Origin: Prevotellaceae bacterium
Lineage (GTDB): Bacteria; Bacteroidota; Bacteroidia; Bacteroidales; UBA932
Direction: 5' to 3'
Assembly: GCA_031259805.1 (NCBI GenBank)
Contig: JAIRKX010000125.1
Location: 1-5,413, forward strand
DNA length: 5,413 nucleotides
A program made the position numbers and the translations under genes. Positions within the stretch are counted from its first letter, which is position 1. Each line of letters opens with the position of its first letter. Below the pieces are notes generated by a model that saw nothing but the letters and a program-made list of their open reading frames with translations, was not told where the DNA came from and searched no databases. Shown in pieces: positions 5,185 to 5,413 of the stretch.

Positions 5185-5413
5185 ATGAAATTATTCCTCG
5201 CATTGATTTTTTCCGTTTTTTCGATTTCGTTTATTTCTGCTCATGATAAAACACTAAAAGAGCAGGCTTTAGACGAATTCAAAAAAGAACATTACAGCGA
5301 AGCCATCGCTTTGCTGGAAAAAGCGGCGGTCGAATCACCCGACGACGCCGAAGTTTATTATTATCTCGGCTGGTTCAATCATTACAGGGCGTACGACAGC
5401 CGTCCGTTGCAAG
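5185..5413 (+). CDS. Secreted TPR-repeat protein, N-terminal part
   Basis: An open frame of 76 codons runs off the right edge, so the gene is incomplete. Residues 1-19 are a typical signal peptide: Lys at position 2, a hydrophobic core LFLALIFSVF, and a likely cleavage after Ser-Ala before HDKT. No lipobox cysteine is present, which suggests a periplasmic protein rather than a lipoprotein. Residues 24-57 form a tetratricopeptide repeat (A28, F32, Y37, A40, L43, P52 at characteristic positions), and VYYYLGW at 57-63 opens a second. TPR domains mediate protein-protein contacts; what lies C-terminal is not visible. The start is the first ATG, 51 nt after the tRNA. Exact family unknown. Confidence 0.85.
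   Translation, partial: MKLFLALIFSVFSISFISAHDKTLKEQALDEFKKEHYSEAIALLEKAAVESPDDAEVYYYLGWFNHYRAYDSRPLQ

Overview
The window looks like chromosomal DNA of a member of the Bacteroidota, probably an uncultured Bacteroidales relative. Two things support this. GpsA and TilS have the Bacteroides-type versions of their motifs. Several genes are preceded by the TAnnTTTG -7 box typical of this phylum, and there are no clear Shine-Dalgarno sites. Species cannot be told from this sequence.

Layout, left to right. Positions 1-437 are non-coding and rich in small dispersed-type repeats: GC-rich hairpins, a REP-like nested palindrome at 112-248 and a short 8-bp tandem repeat. Positions 438-3562 hold a tightly packed minus-strand operon read right to left. 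It starts with a conserved but unnamed 241-aa protein, followed by tilS (tRNA-Ile lysidine synthase) and gpsA (glycerol-3-phosphate dehydrogenase). A TAnnTTTG promoter lies just upstream at about 3587-3624. Positions 3626-3751 are an array of 7-bp repeats that inverts its orientation in the middle and can form a long hairpin. Next comes a minus-strand gene (3750-4448) for a 232-aa protein of a repeated, uncharacterised environmental/Bacteroidota family; its stop codon sits on the edge of the heptamer array. Positions 4449-5044 separate this gene from rightward genes. This region contains eleven 18-bp palindromes (4585-4811) spaced at exactly 21 bp, plus a well-formed minus-strand promoter at 4828-4858 that would transcribe the whole palindrome array ahead of the 232-aa gene. 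On the plus strand follow a tRNA-Leu(UAA) gene with its own promoter (5045-5133) and the start of a secreted TPR-repeat protein that runs off the window (5185 onward).

The housekeeping part is ordinary: tilS modifies the tRNA-Ile anticodon wobble base and gpsA supplies glycerol 3-phosphate for phospholipids. They share a transcript but not a pathway. The part most worth a second look is 3626-4858, where a gene of unknown function is bracketed by two unrelated, highly regular repeat arrays, one of them apparently transcribed as its long leader.
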